From positions 1,302,001 through 1,366,000 of the forward strand of contig NZ_CP163302.1 in assembly GCF_041022165.1 (NCBI RefSeq): DNA of 64,000 bases, read 5' to 3'. The notes beneath the pieces were generated by a model, which saw only the letters and a list, made by a program, of their open reading frames with translations, was not told the origin of the DNA and made no database searches. Source of the DNA: Sinomonas sp. P10A9. GTDB taxonomy: Bacteria; Actinomycetota; Actinomycetes; Actinomycetales; Micrococcaceae. Of the stretch, positions 18,634 through 26,761 are shown one piece after another. How positions within the stretch are numbered: the stretch's first letter is position 1; each line of letters begins with the position of its first letter. The translations under genes were made by a program, and so were the position numbers.

Positions 18634-19538
18634 CCAGGGAGATGCCAGCACAGACCGCCGTCGTCCTCGACGGGAAAGCCGCCTCGGCGGCCATCAAGGT
18701 GGAACTCGCCGAGCGGGTCGCCGCGCTCAAAGCCAAGGGTGTGGTCCCCGGGATCGCCACCGTGCTCGTGGGCGGCGACCCCGCCTCGCAACTGTACGTG
18801 GGGATGAAGCACCGGCAGTCCGAGGCGATCGGGATGAACTCGATCCAGAAGGAACTGCCCGCGGACGCGACGCAGGAGCAGGTCGAGGCGCTCCTCGACG
18901 AGCTCAACGCGGACCCCGCCTGCCACGGGTACATTGTGCAGCTGCCGCTGCCGAAGCACCTGGACACGGACGCGCTACTTACACGGATCGACCCCTCCAA
19001 GGATGCGGACGGGCTGCACCCGACCAACCTCGGGCGGCTCGTGCTCAACGTCAACGGGAAGATCACCACCCCGCTTCCCTGCACGCCGCGTGGGGTCATC
19101 GAGCTCCTGCTGCGCAACGGGTACGACCTCAAGGGCAAGCACGTGGTGGTCGTCGGCCGCGGTGTGACGATCGGACGGCCGATGCCGCTCCTGCTGACCC
19201 GTCGCGAGATCAACGCGACGGTGACGATCGTCCACACCGGCACCCCGGACATGGGCCGGTACCTGCGTGATGCGGACGTCATCGTGTCCGGGGCTGGCGT
19301 GAAGCACATCGTGAAGCCTGAGGACGTCAAGCCCGGTGCCGCCGTGCTCGATGTCGGTGTGACCCGCGAGGACGACCCCGAGGGCGGCAAGTCCAAGGTG
19401 TACGGCGACGTGCACCCGGACGTCGCCCAGGTTGCCGGCTACCTTTCACCCAACCCCGGCGGCGTGGGCCCCATGACCGTGGCGCTCCTCATGACCAATG
19501 TGGTTGAGGCCGCAGAGCGGGCAGCCGGCCTCGCCTGA
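18627..19538 (+). CDS. folD: Bifunctional methylene-THF dehydrogenase/cyclohydrolase
   Basis: 303 residues starting in the overlap ATGGTGA with the glyA stop, so translational coupling is likely; a later ATG at codon 6 is the alternative. The catalytic lysine is in [14 protein letters not shown], the DADGLHPTN segment and the NADP loop [17 protein letters not shown] are visible, and [15 protein letters not shown] is the C-terminal signature. The canonical GRSxIVGxP reads GRGVTIGRP. It makes 10-formyl-THF from methylene-THF, relieving the ZTP signal that turns the operon on. Confidence 0.96.
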   Translation: MVTREMPAQTAVVLDGKAASAAIKVELAERVAALKAKGVVPGIATVLVGGDPASQLYVGMKHRQSEAIGMNSIQKELPADATQEQVEALLDELNADPACHGYIVQLPLPKHLDTDALLTRIDPSKDADGLHPTNLGRLVLNVNGKITTPLPCTPRGVIELLLRNGYDLKGKHVVVVGRGVTIGRPMPLLLTRREINATVTIVHTGTPDMGRYLRDADVIVSGAGVKHIVKPEDVKPGAAVLDVGVTREDDPEGGKSKVYGDVHPDVAQVAGYLSPNPGGVGPMTVALLMTNVVEAAERAAGLA

Positions 19539-19572
19539 ACCAAGCCGCGTTGCGGAGTCAGCTCCCTGAGTT

Positions 19573-19604
19573 GCGGGGTCATCCACCGCGGTGGATGACC
19601 CCGC
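19573..19604. terminator. Perfect 32-nt palindrome, likely folD terminator
   Basis: GCGGGGTCATCCACCG and CGGTGGATGACCCCGC are exact reverse complements without a loop. It starts 34 bases after the folD stop and is followed by CGTTTCGCT. GTTGCGG(G/A)GTCA appears twice just upstream (19551 and 19571), and the same word recurs at 61480-61557. Confidence 0.65.
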
Positions 19605-19635
19605 GCCCGTTTCGCTTGAGCGGGGCGCGTCCGGG

Positions 19636-19700
19636 AGTCACGTCCTGGGGGTCACGTTCTGGAAGTCACATGACGTGACCCCCAGAAGGTGACCCCCAGA
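19636..19700. repeat. GTCAC-based 14-bp inverted repeats
   Basis: GTCACGTCCTGGGG, GTCACGTTCTGGAA and a third GTCAC are followed by the reverse words GTGACCCCCAGAAG and GTGACCCCCAGACG. CTGGGGGTCACGT (19645-19657) pairs exactly with ACGTGACCCCCAG (19673-19685). It lies between convergent folD and the MHS transporter and may terminate the latter. Confidence 0.75.
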
Positions 19701-19732
19701 CGTTGTCCCTCAGTAGCTTCTGAGGCGGGCCG

Positions 19733-21112
19733 TCAGGCCTTGGCCTGGACCTTCTTGGCGGAGAGGTTGGGGGCGAACATCGTGGCGCCGGATGCCTGCT
19801 CGTCCTCGTGGTCCGGGCCGAGCGGGATGCCGCGGCGGTCGCGGAGCATCAGGACAGCGGCGATGGACACGATGGTCGCGATGAGCAGGTAGACCGAGAT
19901 CGACACAGTGCTGCCGGTGGCCTGAAGGAGCGCCTGGGCGATGGTCGGCGCGAACGCGCCGCCGAGGATCGCGCCGATCGCGTAGGAGATCGATACGCCG
20001 GAGAACCGCACGGAGGCCGGGAAGATCTCGGAGTACCACGCCGCCTGCGGTCCGTACGTCAGGCCGAGGCCGACCGAGAAGAGGACGAGCCCCGTGTAGA
20101 GACCGGCGACGGTTCCCGCATTGACGAAGAAGAACACCACGAACACCATGACCGACTGGATCGCGAAGCCGATGAGATAGGTGTTCCTGCGCCCGATCGT
20201 GTCGGCGAGATAGCCTGCGGCGAGGGTCGAGAAGAACCAGACGGCCGCCGCGACGGTCACGGCGAGGAGCACCGTTGTGGGGTCCATCTTGAGCTTGCCC
20301 GTCGCATAGCCCTGGAGGAAGCCGCCGGTCGTCATGTAGCCGGCCGCGTTGTTGCCCACGAAGACGAGGGCGGCGAGGATCACGAGGTGCCAGTGCTTGC
20401 GGAACAGGGCCACGATCGGGACCTTGGTCTGCTGGCCGCGCTCGGCGATCTCAGCGAAGACCGGGCTCTCCTCGACGGAGCGCCGCACGAGGAAGCCGAC
20501 CACGATGAGCACGACGCTCAGGAGGAACGGAACGCGCCAGCCCCACTCGAGGAACGCCTTTCCGGGGGAGACGAGACCCGTCATGATCGCCATGACGCCG
20601 GAGGCGAGGAGCATGCCGAGGGGCACGCCGAGCTGTGGGAAGGCGCCCGCGCGGCCTCGGCGGTCGGCCGGAGCGTGCTCGACGGCCATGAGGACGGCGC
20701 CGCCCCACTCGCCCCCTGCTGAGACGCCCTGGAGGATGCGCAGGAGCAGCAGCAGGATCGGAGCGCCGATGCCGATCTGGGCGAACGTCGGCAGGACACC
20801 GATGAGGGTTGTCGATGCGCCCATCAGGATGAGGGTGAGGACGAGCATCGACCGTCGGCCGATCACGTCGCCGAAGTGCCCGGCCAGGAATGCGCCGAGC
20901 GGGCGGAACAGGAACGAGATGCCGACGGTCGCGAAGGAGAGGAGGAGCCCGATGTCCTCGCCGGCGGGCTTGAAGAAGAGCTGGGCGAACACGAGCCCTG
21001 CGCCCGTGGCATAGATGAAGAAGTCGTACCACTCGATGGTGGTGCCGATGATGGTCGCGAATGCGACCCGTCGCTGGGTGGCCGGGCTGCTCACGGCTCT
21101 AGTGGTGGTCAT
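19733..21112 (-). CDS. MFS transporter, metabolite:H+ symporter (MHS) family
   Basis: 459 residues, about twelve membrane helices. The start has GAAGGA 6 nt upstream; a further in-frame extension of 40 residues is not hydrophobic and overlaps the divergent regulator's control region. IEWYDFFIYATGAGLVFAQLFF in the first helix and GDVIGRRSMLVLTLILMG (motif A between helices 2 and 3) mark the MHS group, which includes proline/betaine, shikimate, citrate and alpha-ketoglutarate carriers. The divergent LysR regulator probably controls it. Substrate unknown. Confidence 0.88.
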   Translation of the reverse strand: MTTTRAVSSPATQRRVAFATIIGTTIEWYDFFIYATGAGLVFAQLFFKPAGEDIGLLLSFATVGISFLFRPLGAFLAGHFGDVIGRRSMLVLTLILMGASTTLIGVLPTFAQIGIGAPILLLLLRILQGVSAGGEWGGAVLMAVEHAPADRRGRAGAFPQLGVPLGMLLASGVMAIMTGLVSPGKAFLEWGWRVPFLLSVVLIVVGFLVRRSVEESPVFAEIAERGQQTKVPIVALFRKHWHLVILAALVFVGNNAAGYMTTGGFLQGYATGKLKMDPTTVLLAVTVAAAVWFFSTLAAGYLADTIGRRNTYLIGFAIQSVMVFVVFFFVNAGTVAGLYTGLVLFSVGLGLTYGPQAAWYSEIFPASVRFSGVSISYAIGAILGGAFAPTIAQALLQATGSTVSISVYLLIATIVSIAAVLMLRDRRGIPLGPDHEDEQASGATMFAPNLSAKKVQAKA

Positions 21113-21129
21113 TGCCTGTCCTTCGGAGT

Positions 21130-21147
21130 GGCATCGACTGTGATGCC
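21130..21147. promoter_or_regulatory. Candidate LysR-type binding palindrome
   Basis: GGCATC, GACTGT, GATGCC forms a 6-bp inverted repeat that includes the T-N11-A pattern of LysR-type sites. It lies in the 199-base gap between the divergent MHS transporter and LysR genes, 17 bases before the transporter start. Confidence 0.45.
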
Positions 21148-21311
21148 TCACGGGTGCGGGGGGTGCGGTTGGGTTGGCCCGGTGGGCCAGCTGTAGGGAG
21201 CACTGCGGTGACTCTATGGTGAGCTGCCCCACTTCCTCGTGTAAACGTCAGATAATTGCGGATAAAGTTCGGCTGTACTTAAGAAGTTGGTGGCGACGAA
21301 AGGAAGCGGCA

Positions 21312-22307
21312 ATGGCGGAGGTGACCCTGAGGCAGCTCGAGCTGTTTGCTGCGCTGCCCGACTTCGACACGCTCAGCGCGGCCGCGGTCCATCTGCACAT
21401 CTCGGAGTCGGCGCTTTCGCAGGCCATCACCGGGCTTGAGAAGGCGGTAGGGGAGCAGCTGTGCGTGCGCCGCAAGGCACGCGGGCTGGCCCTGACACCC
21501 GCGGGCCAGCACTTCGCGATGCGTGCGCGCCGGATCCTGGCGGACACCCGGGAACTCGTGCTGGACGCGCGGCGGGGCGAGGACCTGCGGGGGCCGGTGA
21601 AGCTCGGCTGCTTCGCGAGCTTCGCCACGAGTGTGGTGCCCGAGCTCCTCGAGGGCTTCCCGCTCAGGCATCCCGGAGTGGACCTCGAGATCACGGTGGG
21701 GACCAACGATGACCTGCTGCCTGCGCTGGAGTCCGGCCGCCTCGACGTCGCCATCGTGTACGACATGTTCCTGCCTGCCGGGTACCGCCGTCGCGAGATC
21801 TATGCGACGGAACTCGAGGCGCACCTGCATCCGGACCATCCGCTCGCGGCGCGTAGCACGGTGGACCTCGCCGACCTCGCGGCCGAGCCGCTCATCCACT
21901 ACGAGTCGAGCCCCAGCACACTCAATACCGTCGAGGCCTTCGCTGCGCGCGGACTCGAGCCGAGGATCGTCGCTCGGGTGCCACAGATCATCCTCGTCCA
22001 GGCCCTCGTGGGCCGCGGCGTCGGCTACGGCTTGCTCATGTCCCGACCCAACGTGCTTCCGGTCAGCGTCGAGGGCCGGCCTGTCGCGGTGCGCCCGCTC
22101 GATCCGTCCGCGACAGCCTCGCACGTCGTCGCCATCTGGCCAGAGGACATGGCTCTCACCCCGCGGGCTGCCGCGCTGCTCGATTACGCAGTCGAGAAGC
22201 TCGGCTGCTACGGGCACGCGGTGCAGCCCGGCAGGACGCACGACGCCGCCGGGCCGGCTACCAAGGGGACGTCGCCTCATGCGGGAAGCGGCACGAACCG
22301 CGAATAG
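21312..22307 (+). CDS. LysR family transcriptional regulator
   Basis: 331 residues from an ATG with GGAAG upstream. The N-terminal winged HTH reads VTLRQLELFAALPDFDTLSA and HLHISESALSQAITGLEKAVG, with VRRKARGLALTPAG completing it. The C-terminal effector domain starts at about residue 92 (GPVKLGCFASFATSVVPELL). The last 30 or so residues are a low-complexity tail overlapping the 3' end of the opposite-strand remnant by 31 bases. It is divergent from the MHS transporter and its likely regulator; the ligand is unknown. Confidence 0.88.
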   Translation: MAEVTLRQLELFAALPDFDTLSAAAVHLHISESALSQAITGLEKAVGEQLCVRRKARGLALTPAGQHFAMRARRILADTRELVLDARRGEDLRGPVKLGCFASFATSVVPELLEGFPLRHPGVDLEITVGTNDDLLPALESGRLDVAIVYDMFLPAGYRRREIYATELEAHLHPDHPLAARSTVDLADLAAEPLIHYESSPSTLNTVEAFAARGLEPRIVARVPQIILVQALVGRGVGYGLLMSRPNVLPVSVEGRPVAVRPLDPSATASHVVAIWPEDMALTPRAAALLDYAVEKLGCYGHAVQPGRTHDAAGPATKGTSPHAGSGTNRE

Positions 22308-22933
22308 GCCTTCAGGTCGAAAGACGGGTCCGCCAGATCAGCGGGCGACGGCGTCCGGCCGGCCTCGAGGATCCTGCGGGCGGCCAGATGGTCGCCTGGA
22401 CTGTTCACGCTCTCGACAGGGAGGAGCGCCGCGCCCGGGTGGGCCCCGTCGAAGGAGAAGACGGAGAACTTCCCCGACGAGCGGTCGCCCCGGACTATGC
22501 GGTGCGCGCTGGGCCTGCCGATCCCGGCGATCTGCACCTTGGTGCGTCCCTGATGGGTCCAGAACCAGGGAAGCTCCCGGTACTCGCCGAGATCCTGCCC
22601 GAGGAGCACCGCGGCGAGGTGTCGGCCCTGATCGGTCGCGTTCTGGACGGACTCGAGGCGCACTCGGTGGCCCGCGTGCTCGCTCGGGAAGCTCGCGCAG
22701 TCGCCGATCGCGAACACGCGGGGGTCGGAGGTGCGCAGGGCGCCGTCGACCGTGATGCCGCCGTTGTCCCCGTCTACGGCCGCGCCAAGCTCGAGCCGGA
22801 CGCCGTCGAGCCCGTGCCGCTCGGCGAGGAACGCCGAGACGGCGGGGGAGACGGAGCGGCGGAGAGGACGCTCGGTGGGCGCCACGACGGTGACCTCAGC
22901 ACGCCACCCGGCGCGCCCGGGCGCTGAGGGATT
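22277..22933 (-). pseudogene. Ferredoxin-reductase-like oxidoreductase, 5'-truncated remnant
   Basis: The readable frame begins abruptly inside the NAD-binding half (WRAEVTVVAPTERPLRRSVS), runs through the second FAD contact DPRVFAIGDCASFPSEHAG and QNATDQGRHLAAVLLGQ, and ends in the C-terminal domain WFWTHQGRTKVQIAG. This is the C-terminal half of rubredoxin/ferredoxin reductases that normally have about 400 residues. The N-terminal FAD Rossmann domain and the GxGxxG of the NAD domain are absent; a stop codon in frame at 22934-22936 ends any upstream reading. A GTG inside could still start a 202-residue product, but it would lack cofactor-binding residues. No ferredoxin or P450 gene is nearby. 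Confidence 0.75.
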
Positions 22934-23020
22934 TCATCCCGAAGGAACCGTTCGCGCGGATGGCGCCTCGGCTTGGCGGGGAAACTTAACGAGAGCTGTC
23001 ATCCCGTTGTGAAAGATTCG

Positions 23021-23049
23021 TTGCGGATGTGGGACCCCCGTACTAGGGT
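23021..23049 (+). promoter_or_regulatory. Promoter of the DrrAB-like ABC operon
   Basis: TTGCGG, a 17-bp spacer and TAGGGT give a sigma-70-type arrangement 46 bases before the chosen GTG start of the ATPase gene. Confidence 0.55.
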
Positions 23050-23095
23050 GCAATCTGTGTCACACTCCGCTTCAGCACCTGCCAGGGGGCCAGCC

Positions 23096-24034
23096 GTGAA
23101 TGAGGCAGCTCGCAGAACCGTCATTGCGGCGGAGGACCTCGTCAAGACGTATGGGGAGTCCAATGCCGTGGACGGCATCACCTTCGACGTCCCGGCTGGC
23201 GAGTCCTTCGGCCTCCTCGGACCCAATGGCGCTGGCAAGTCGACAACGATGCGGATGATCGGCGGCGTCACCCAGCGCACGTCCGGCCGCCTGACCATCA
23301 TGGGCCTCGACCCCGAGGAGCAGGGCCCCGAGGTCCGGGCGCATCTCGGCGTAGTGCCCCAGCAGGACAACCTCGACGAGGAGCTCCGCGTCCGCGACAA
23401 CCTCATCGTCTACGGCCGGTACTTCGGACTGCCCATGAGCTACCTCAGGCAGCGTGCGGACGAGCTGCTCGCCTTCGCCCAGCTCGAGGACAAGGCCGGG
23501 GCCAAGGTCGATTCGCTCTCGGGCGGCATGAAGCGCCGCCTCACGATTGCCAGATCGCTCGTCAACGACCCCAAGATACTGCTCCTCGACGAGCCGACCA
23601 CGGGGCTGGACCCGCAGGCGCGGCACGTGTTGTGGGACCGGCTGTTCCGCCTCAAGGAACAGGGCGTCACTCTGGTCCTCACGACCCATTACATGGACGA
23701 GGCCGAGCAGCTGTGCGATCGGCTCATCGTGGTCGACAAGGGCCGGATCATGGCCGAGGGGTCTCCGTCCGCGCTCATCCGGCAGCACTCGAGCCGGGAG
23801 GTGCTCGAGGTGCGGTTCGGCGCGGAGCGGAACGCCGCCGTCGTGGGCGAGCTCGACGGGGTCGGGCATCGCATCGAGGCCCTTCCGGACCGTGTGCTGG
23901 TCTACACGGAGGACGGCGAGGCGTCCCTTGAGCAGATCCGCTCCCGCGGCCTGCATCCGATCACGTCCCTCGTCCGCCGGGCCTCGCTCGAGGACGTCTT
24001 CCTGCGGTTGACGGGAAGGTCCCTCGTTGACTGA
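23096..24034 (+). CDS. ABC transporter ATP-binding protein (DrrA/NodI-like)
   Basis: 312 residues from a GTG with GGGGG upstream. Earlier in-frame starts would place the start before the promoter and add only non-conserved residues. Walker A is GPNGAGKSTTMRMIGG, the signature LSGGMKRRLTIARSL, and Walker B ILLLDEPTTGLDPQARHVLW. The C-terminal extension (about 225-312) with LEVRFGAERNAAVVGELDGV is like the DrrA/NodI regulatory tail. It powers export through the two ABC-2 permeases that follow with overlapping start/stop codons. The exported compound is unknown. Confidence 0.9.
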   Translation: MNEAARRTVIAAEDLVKTYGESNAVDGITFDVPAGESFGLLGPNGAGKSTTMRMIGGVTQRTSGRLTIMGLDPEEQGPEVRAHLGVVPQQDNLDEELRVRDNLIVYGRYFGLPMSYLRQRADELLAFAQLEDKAGAKVDSLSGGMKRRLTIARSLVNDPKILLLDEPTTGLDPQARHVLWDRLFRLKEQGVTLVLTTHYMDEAEQLCDRLIVVDKGRIMAEGSPSALIRQHSSREVLEVRFGAERNAAVVGELDGVGHRIEALPDRVLVYTEDGEASLEQIRSRGLHPITSLVRRASLEDVFLRLTGRSLVD

Positions 24035-24905
24035 GACGTCGCGGCGGGCGAAACCTAGGAGGCTGTTGTCAGCGCACACCCCCGAGGTCTCCGCCGCGAA
24101 GGCGCGCCGCTGGGGCTCGTTCTACTTCGCCGAACACATGCTCCGCAGCATGCGCGCCTACCTCGTCACGATCATCGTCACGAGCGTCGGCAATCCGCTC
24201 CTGTACCTCTTCTCGATGGGGGTGGGCCTCGCCTCGATCGTGGACCGCAGCTCCTCCGGGCAGGGCGCGGCGGCACACGGCGCGTTCGACGGCGTGGGGT
24301 ACCTCGCGTTCGCAGCCCCGGCACTGCTGGTGTCGAGCGCCGTGATGACGAGCGCGAACGAGATGATGTTCCCCGTCATGGACGGATTCAAGTGGCGCCG
24401 GATCTACTACGGGCCGCACGTCACGCCGCTCGTCCCGGGCCAGCTCGCCGCCGGCCACATCATGGCGGTAGGGGTGCGGTTGCTTATCCAGAGCCTTGTG
24501 TTCTTCTTCATCATGCTCCTGTTCGGCGCGGCCCCCGGGCCGTGGTCCTGGCTGCTCGTGCCTCTCGGGGTGCTCACGGGGATGGCGTTCGGGGCGCCGC
24601 TCATGGCGTACTCGGCCCACATCGAGAAGGAGAACTTCCAGTTCTCGATGATCCAGCGCTTCATCGTGATGCCGCTCTTCCTGTTCTCCGCGACGTTCTA
24701 TCCACTGGCCACCATGCCGATCGGCATGCAGTGGATCGGCTGGATCTCGCCCCTGTGGCACGGGAACCAGCTCGGCCGGATCGTCTCCTACGGGCTTGCG
24801 GAACCGGGCTGGCTCGTCGTCGTGCATGTGCTCTACCTCGCGGTGCTGTGGGGTGTCGGCATTTGGTGGGCGCGGCGGAACTATACGAAGAGGATGGGCA
24901 AGTGA
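24027..24905 (+). CDS. ABC-2 type permease (DrrB-like), first
   Basis: 292 residues from a TTG start that overlaps the upstream stop by 8 bases. Six membrane helices are evident after an amphipathic N-terminus, with SVGNPLLYLFSMGVGLASIV as first helix and FIVMPLFLFSATFYPLATMP as the ABC-2 signature near the C-terminus. It forms half of the membrane channel together with the next gene product. Confidence 0.87.
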   Translation: MTETSRRAKPRRLLSAHTPEVSAAKARRWGSFYFAEHMLRSMRAYLVTIIVTSVGNPLLYLFSMGVGLASIVDRSSSGQGAAAHGAFDGVGYLAFAAPALLVSSAVMTSANEMMFPVMDGFKWRRIYYGPHVTPLVPGQLAAGHIMAVGVRLLIQSLVFFFIMLLFGAAPGPWSWLLVPLGVLTGMAFGAPLMAYSAHIEKENFQFSMIQRFIVMPLFLFSATFYPLATMPIGMQWIGWISPLWHGNQLGRIVSYGLAEPGWLVVVHVLYLAVLWGVGIWWARRNYTKRMGK

Positions 24906-25732
24906 GCGTCCTGACCGACGACGACTACGCGATCGCCCCGAGCCGCCGCCCATTCGGGGCCCTGTACTCCGGGAACACGCAGGCCGTCGTCGAGCGCGGA
25001 TTCCGCGTTATCAAGAGCCAGAACTGGATCATCCTCGTCTCCGGGTTCTTCGAGCCGGTCTTCTACCTGCTGTCGATGGGGATTGGGCTCGGGAGCCTCG
25101 TGGGTGCGGTCGAGGGGCCCGGCGGGGCGCAGATCTCCTACGCGGCGTACATCGCGCCAGCGCTCCTCGCTGTGTCAGCGATGAACGGAGCCATCTACGA
25201 CTCGACATGGAACGTGTTCTTCAAGATGCACTTCGGCAAGATCTACCAGGGCATGCTCTATACGTCCCTCGGCCCGCTGGACATCGCCATGGGCGAGATC
25301 GTCATGGCGCTCTTCCGCGGGTTCCTCTATGCGCTCGGATTCACGGGTGTCATGGCGCTCATGGGCCTCGTCACCACGCCGTGGGCGCTTCTGCTCGTGC
25401 CGGCGTCGGTGATGGTCGCCTTCGGCTTCGCCTCGTTCGGCATGGCCGTGACGAGCTACATGAAGACGTTCCAGCAGATGGACATGATCACGTTCTTCAT
25501 GCTGCCGATGTTCCTGTTCTCGGCCACGTTCTACCCGCTCTCGGTGTATCCGCTGCCGGTGCAGTGGATCGTGCAGGCGTTCCCTCTATGGCATGGAGTG
25601 GAGCTCATGCGGCAGATCAGCATCGGTGTGTTCAGCCCGGCAACCTGGGTCCATCTGCTGTACTACGCGGCGATGATCCTCGTGGGTGTCTCCTTCACGA
25701 CCCGACGATTGAGGTCCCTGTTCCTCCGCTGA
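24902..25732 (+). CDS. ABC-2 type permease (DrrB-like), second
   Basis: 276 residues from a GTG in a GTGA overlap with the previous stop; GAGGA precedes it. The layout of six helices parallels that of the first permease (FFEPVFYLLSMGIGLGSLVG; FFMLPMFLFSATFYPLSVYP), so the two are diverged paralogues that likely form a heterodimer. The 3' end is 9 bases before the second composite repeat element. Confidence 0.87.
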   Translation: MSVLTDDDYAIAPSRRPFGALYSGNTQAVVERGFRVIKSQNWIILVSGFFEPVFYLLSMGIGLGSLVGAVEGPGGAQISYAAYIAPALLAVSAMNGAIYDSTWNVFFKMHFGKIYQGMLYTSLGPLDIAMGEIVMALFRGFLYALGFTGVMALMGLVTTPWALLLVPASVMVAFGFASFGMAVTSYMKTFQQMDMITFFMLPMFLFSATFYPLSVYPLPVQWIVQAFPLWHGVELMRQISIGVFSPATWVHLLYYAAMILVGVSFTTRRLRSLFLR

Positions 25733-25741
25733 CTACCCATC

Positions 25742-26152
25742 CGCCGAGGTCACCCCGTGTGGCGCCGAGGTCACGCCGTCTGACGGCCCGCATGCCAGGC
25801 ACGGTGGGCGTCGCCTGCCGATCAGGTCTACTCGTGCCTTGCGCTGCTCGCGATATCGGATGTAAAGACGTTGATGCGGGGAGCAGGGGGCGATCTCGCT
25901 CCCACACGGGGTGACTTCGCGCCCACAGGGGGTGACTTCGCGCCCAGGACGGGTGACTTCGCGCCCACAGGGGGTGACTTCGCGCCCAGGACGGGTGACT
26001 TCGCGCCCACAGGGGGTGACTTCGCGCCCAGGACGGGTGACTTCGCGCCCACAGGGGGTGACTTCGCGCCCAGGACGGGTGACTTCGCGCCCACAGGGGG
26101 TGACTTCGCGCCCAGGACGGGTGACTTCGTGCCCACACGGGGTGACCTCGGG
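25742..26152. repeat. Composite inverted-array element, copy 2 (opposite orientation)
   Basis: Two 21-bp units of the CGCCGAGGTCACC type at 25742-25783, a spacer at 25784-25900, then twelve units of the opposite orientation at 25901-26152. Inner units of the long array alternate between CCCACAGGGGGTGACTTCGCG (one base over 20, so split as CCCACAGGGGG and TGACTTCGCG) and a CCCAGGACGGG-headed form, giving a 42-bp higher-order period. Read on the minus strand the spacer contains CCGATATCG then CGAGCAGCGCAAG, matching the core of copy 1 (10 of 13 bases in the second string) after a 5-base gap. It lies between the exporter operon and the small membrane protein gene. Confidence 0.9.
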
Positions 26153-26202
26153 GCGGTGCAGGGGGTGATCTGGGTGGGTGCGGGGGGCCGCCGTCGGTCT
26201 GG

Positions 26203-26215
26203 GACAATGGAGGGC
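26203..26215 (+). promoter_or_regulatory. Possible -10 for a leaderless start
   Basis: GACAAT followed by 7 bases and then ATG at 26216. Alternatively GGAGG in the same stretch acts as a close Shine-Dalgarno, so this case is less clear than others. Confidence 0.3.
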
Positions 26216-26752
26216 ATGCAGAGTCTCGGCCACCAGAACCCGTCCCAGCAGCCCGACGCCGCGCCGGGGTCTCGCCGAGGAGGCGGCTTCAGGGTCGGCG
26301 CGCTCGGCCTCTCGGTGCTCGTGCTCGCGTTTCTCGTGGCGGTGGTCTTCGCGGCCAACCAGAGCCAGGTGATCGGCTGGATCGTGGCCGTCATCTCGTT
26401 CGGCTGGCTCGTCTTCGCCGTGTTCGTGTTCACCACGGTGCGCAGCGCGGGCCGCAAGGCCCAGGAACGCTTCGAGCGCATGGCGGGGCAGTTCGGCGGC
26501 CGAGCGCCCTCGGTGTCGGGCACAGCGGCCAGTGAGGCCCGCTCGGTCGACGACGTCCGCGACCTCAAGCTCGACCACTCCTTCAAGATCATCCAAGTCC
26601 AGGAACGGGTGGTCCGGGACAACCTCGGCAAGGACGACGAGCAGGTGGCCCGAGCCCTCGAAACCATCCAGATCACCGCGGCCAACGCCCGTGACATGCT
26701 TCGCCCCGACGACTCCGCACCCGTCTCCGGGACGGTCATCGACGAGGGGTAG
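26216..26752 (+). CDS. Small membrane protein of unknown function
   Basis: 178 residues from ATG 26216 (another ATG three codons earlier). Two adjacent hydrophobic segments, VGALGLSVLVLAFLVAVVFA and VIGWIVAVISFGWLVFAVFVF (about 23-65), are followed by a charged cytoplasmic region with a predicted helical stretch KLDHSFKIIQVQERVVRDNL. No domain recognised. Any reading that continues upstream enters the 21-bp repeat array and is an artefact. Its stop codon TAG is part of the -10 hexamer of xthA, which begins 9 bases later. Confidence 0.65.
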   Translation: MQSLGHQNPSQQPDAAPGSRRGGGFRVGALGLSVLVLAFLVAVVFAANQSQVIGWIVAVISFGWLVFAVFVFTTVRSAGRKAQERFERMAGQFGGRAPSVSGTAASEARSVDDVRDLKLDHSFKIIQVQERVVRDNLGKDDEQVARALETIQITAANARDMLRPDDSAPVSGTVIDEG

Positions 26753-26761
26753 AGTGGCTAG
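26750..26761 (+). promoter_or_regulatory. -10 hexamer for a leaderless xthA mRNA
   Basis: TAGAGT, 6 bases, then the GTG start of xthA; no Shine-Dalgarno. The hexamer overlaps the stop codon of the preceding gene. Confidence 0.55.

Noticed and set aside
24392..24901. Long N-terminal extension of the second ABC-2 permease
   Set aside because: It is an out-of-frame reading of the first permease gene; the GTGA overlap start gives the normal length.
25742..26152. IS element or integron attachment arrays
   Set aside because: No transposase or integrase, no target duplication, and the units are only 21 bp in strict tandem.
25695..26207. Long open frames through the 21-bp array (for example repeated ARSHPLW or GDFAPRT peptides) on both strands
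   Set aside because: All frames stay open because the unit is 21 bp; there is no ribosome site or signal peptide, and the real gene starts at 26216.
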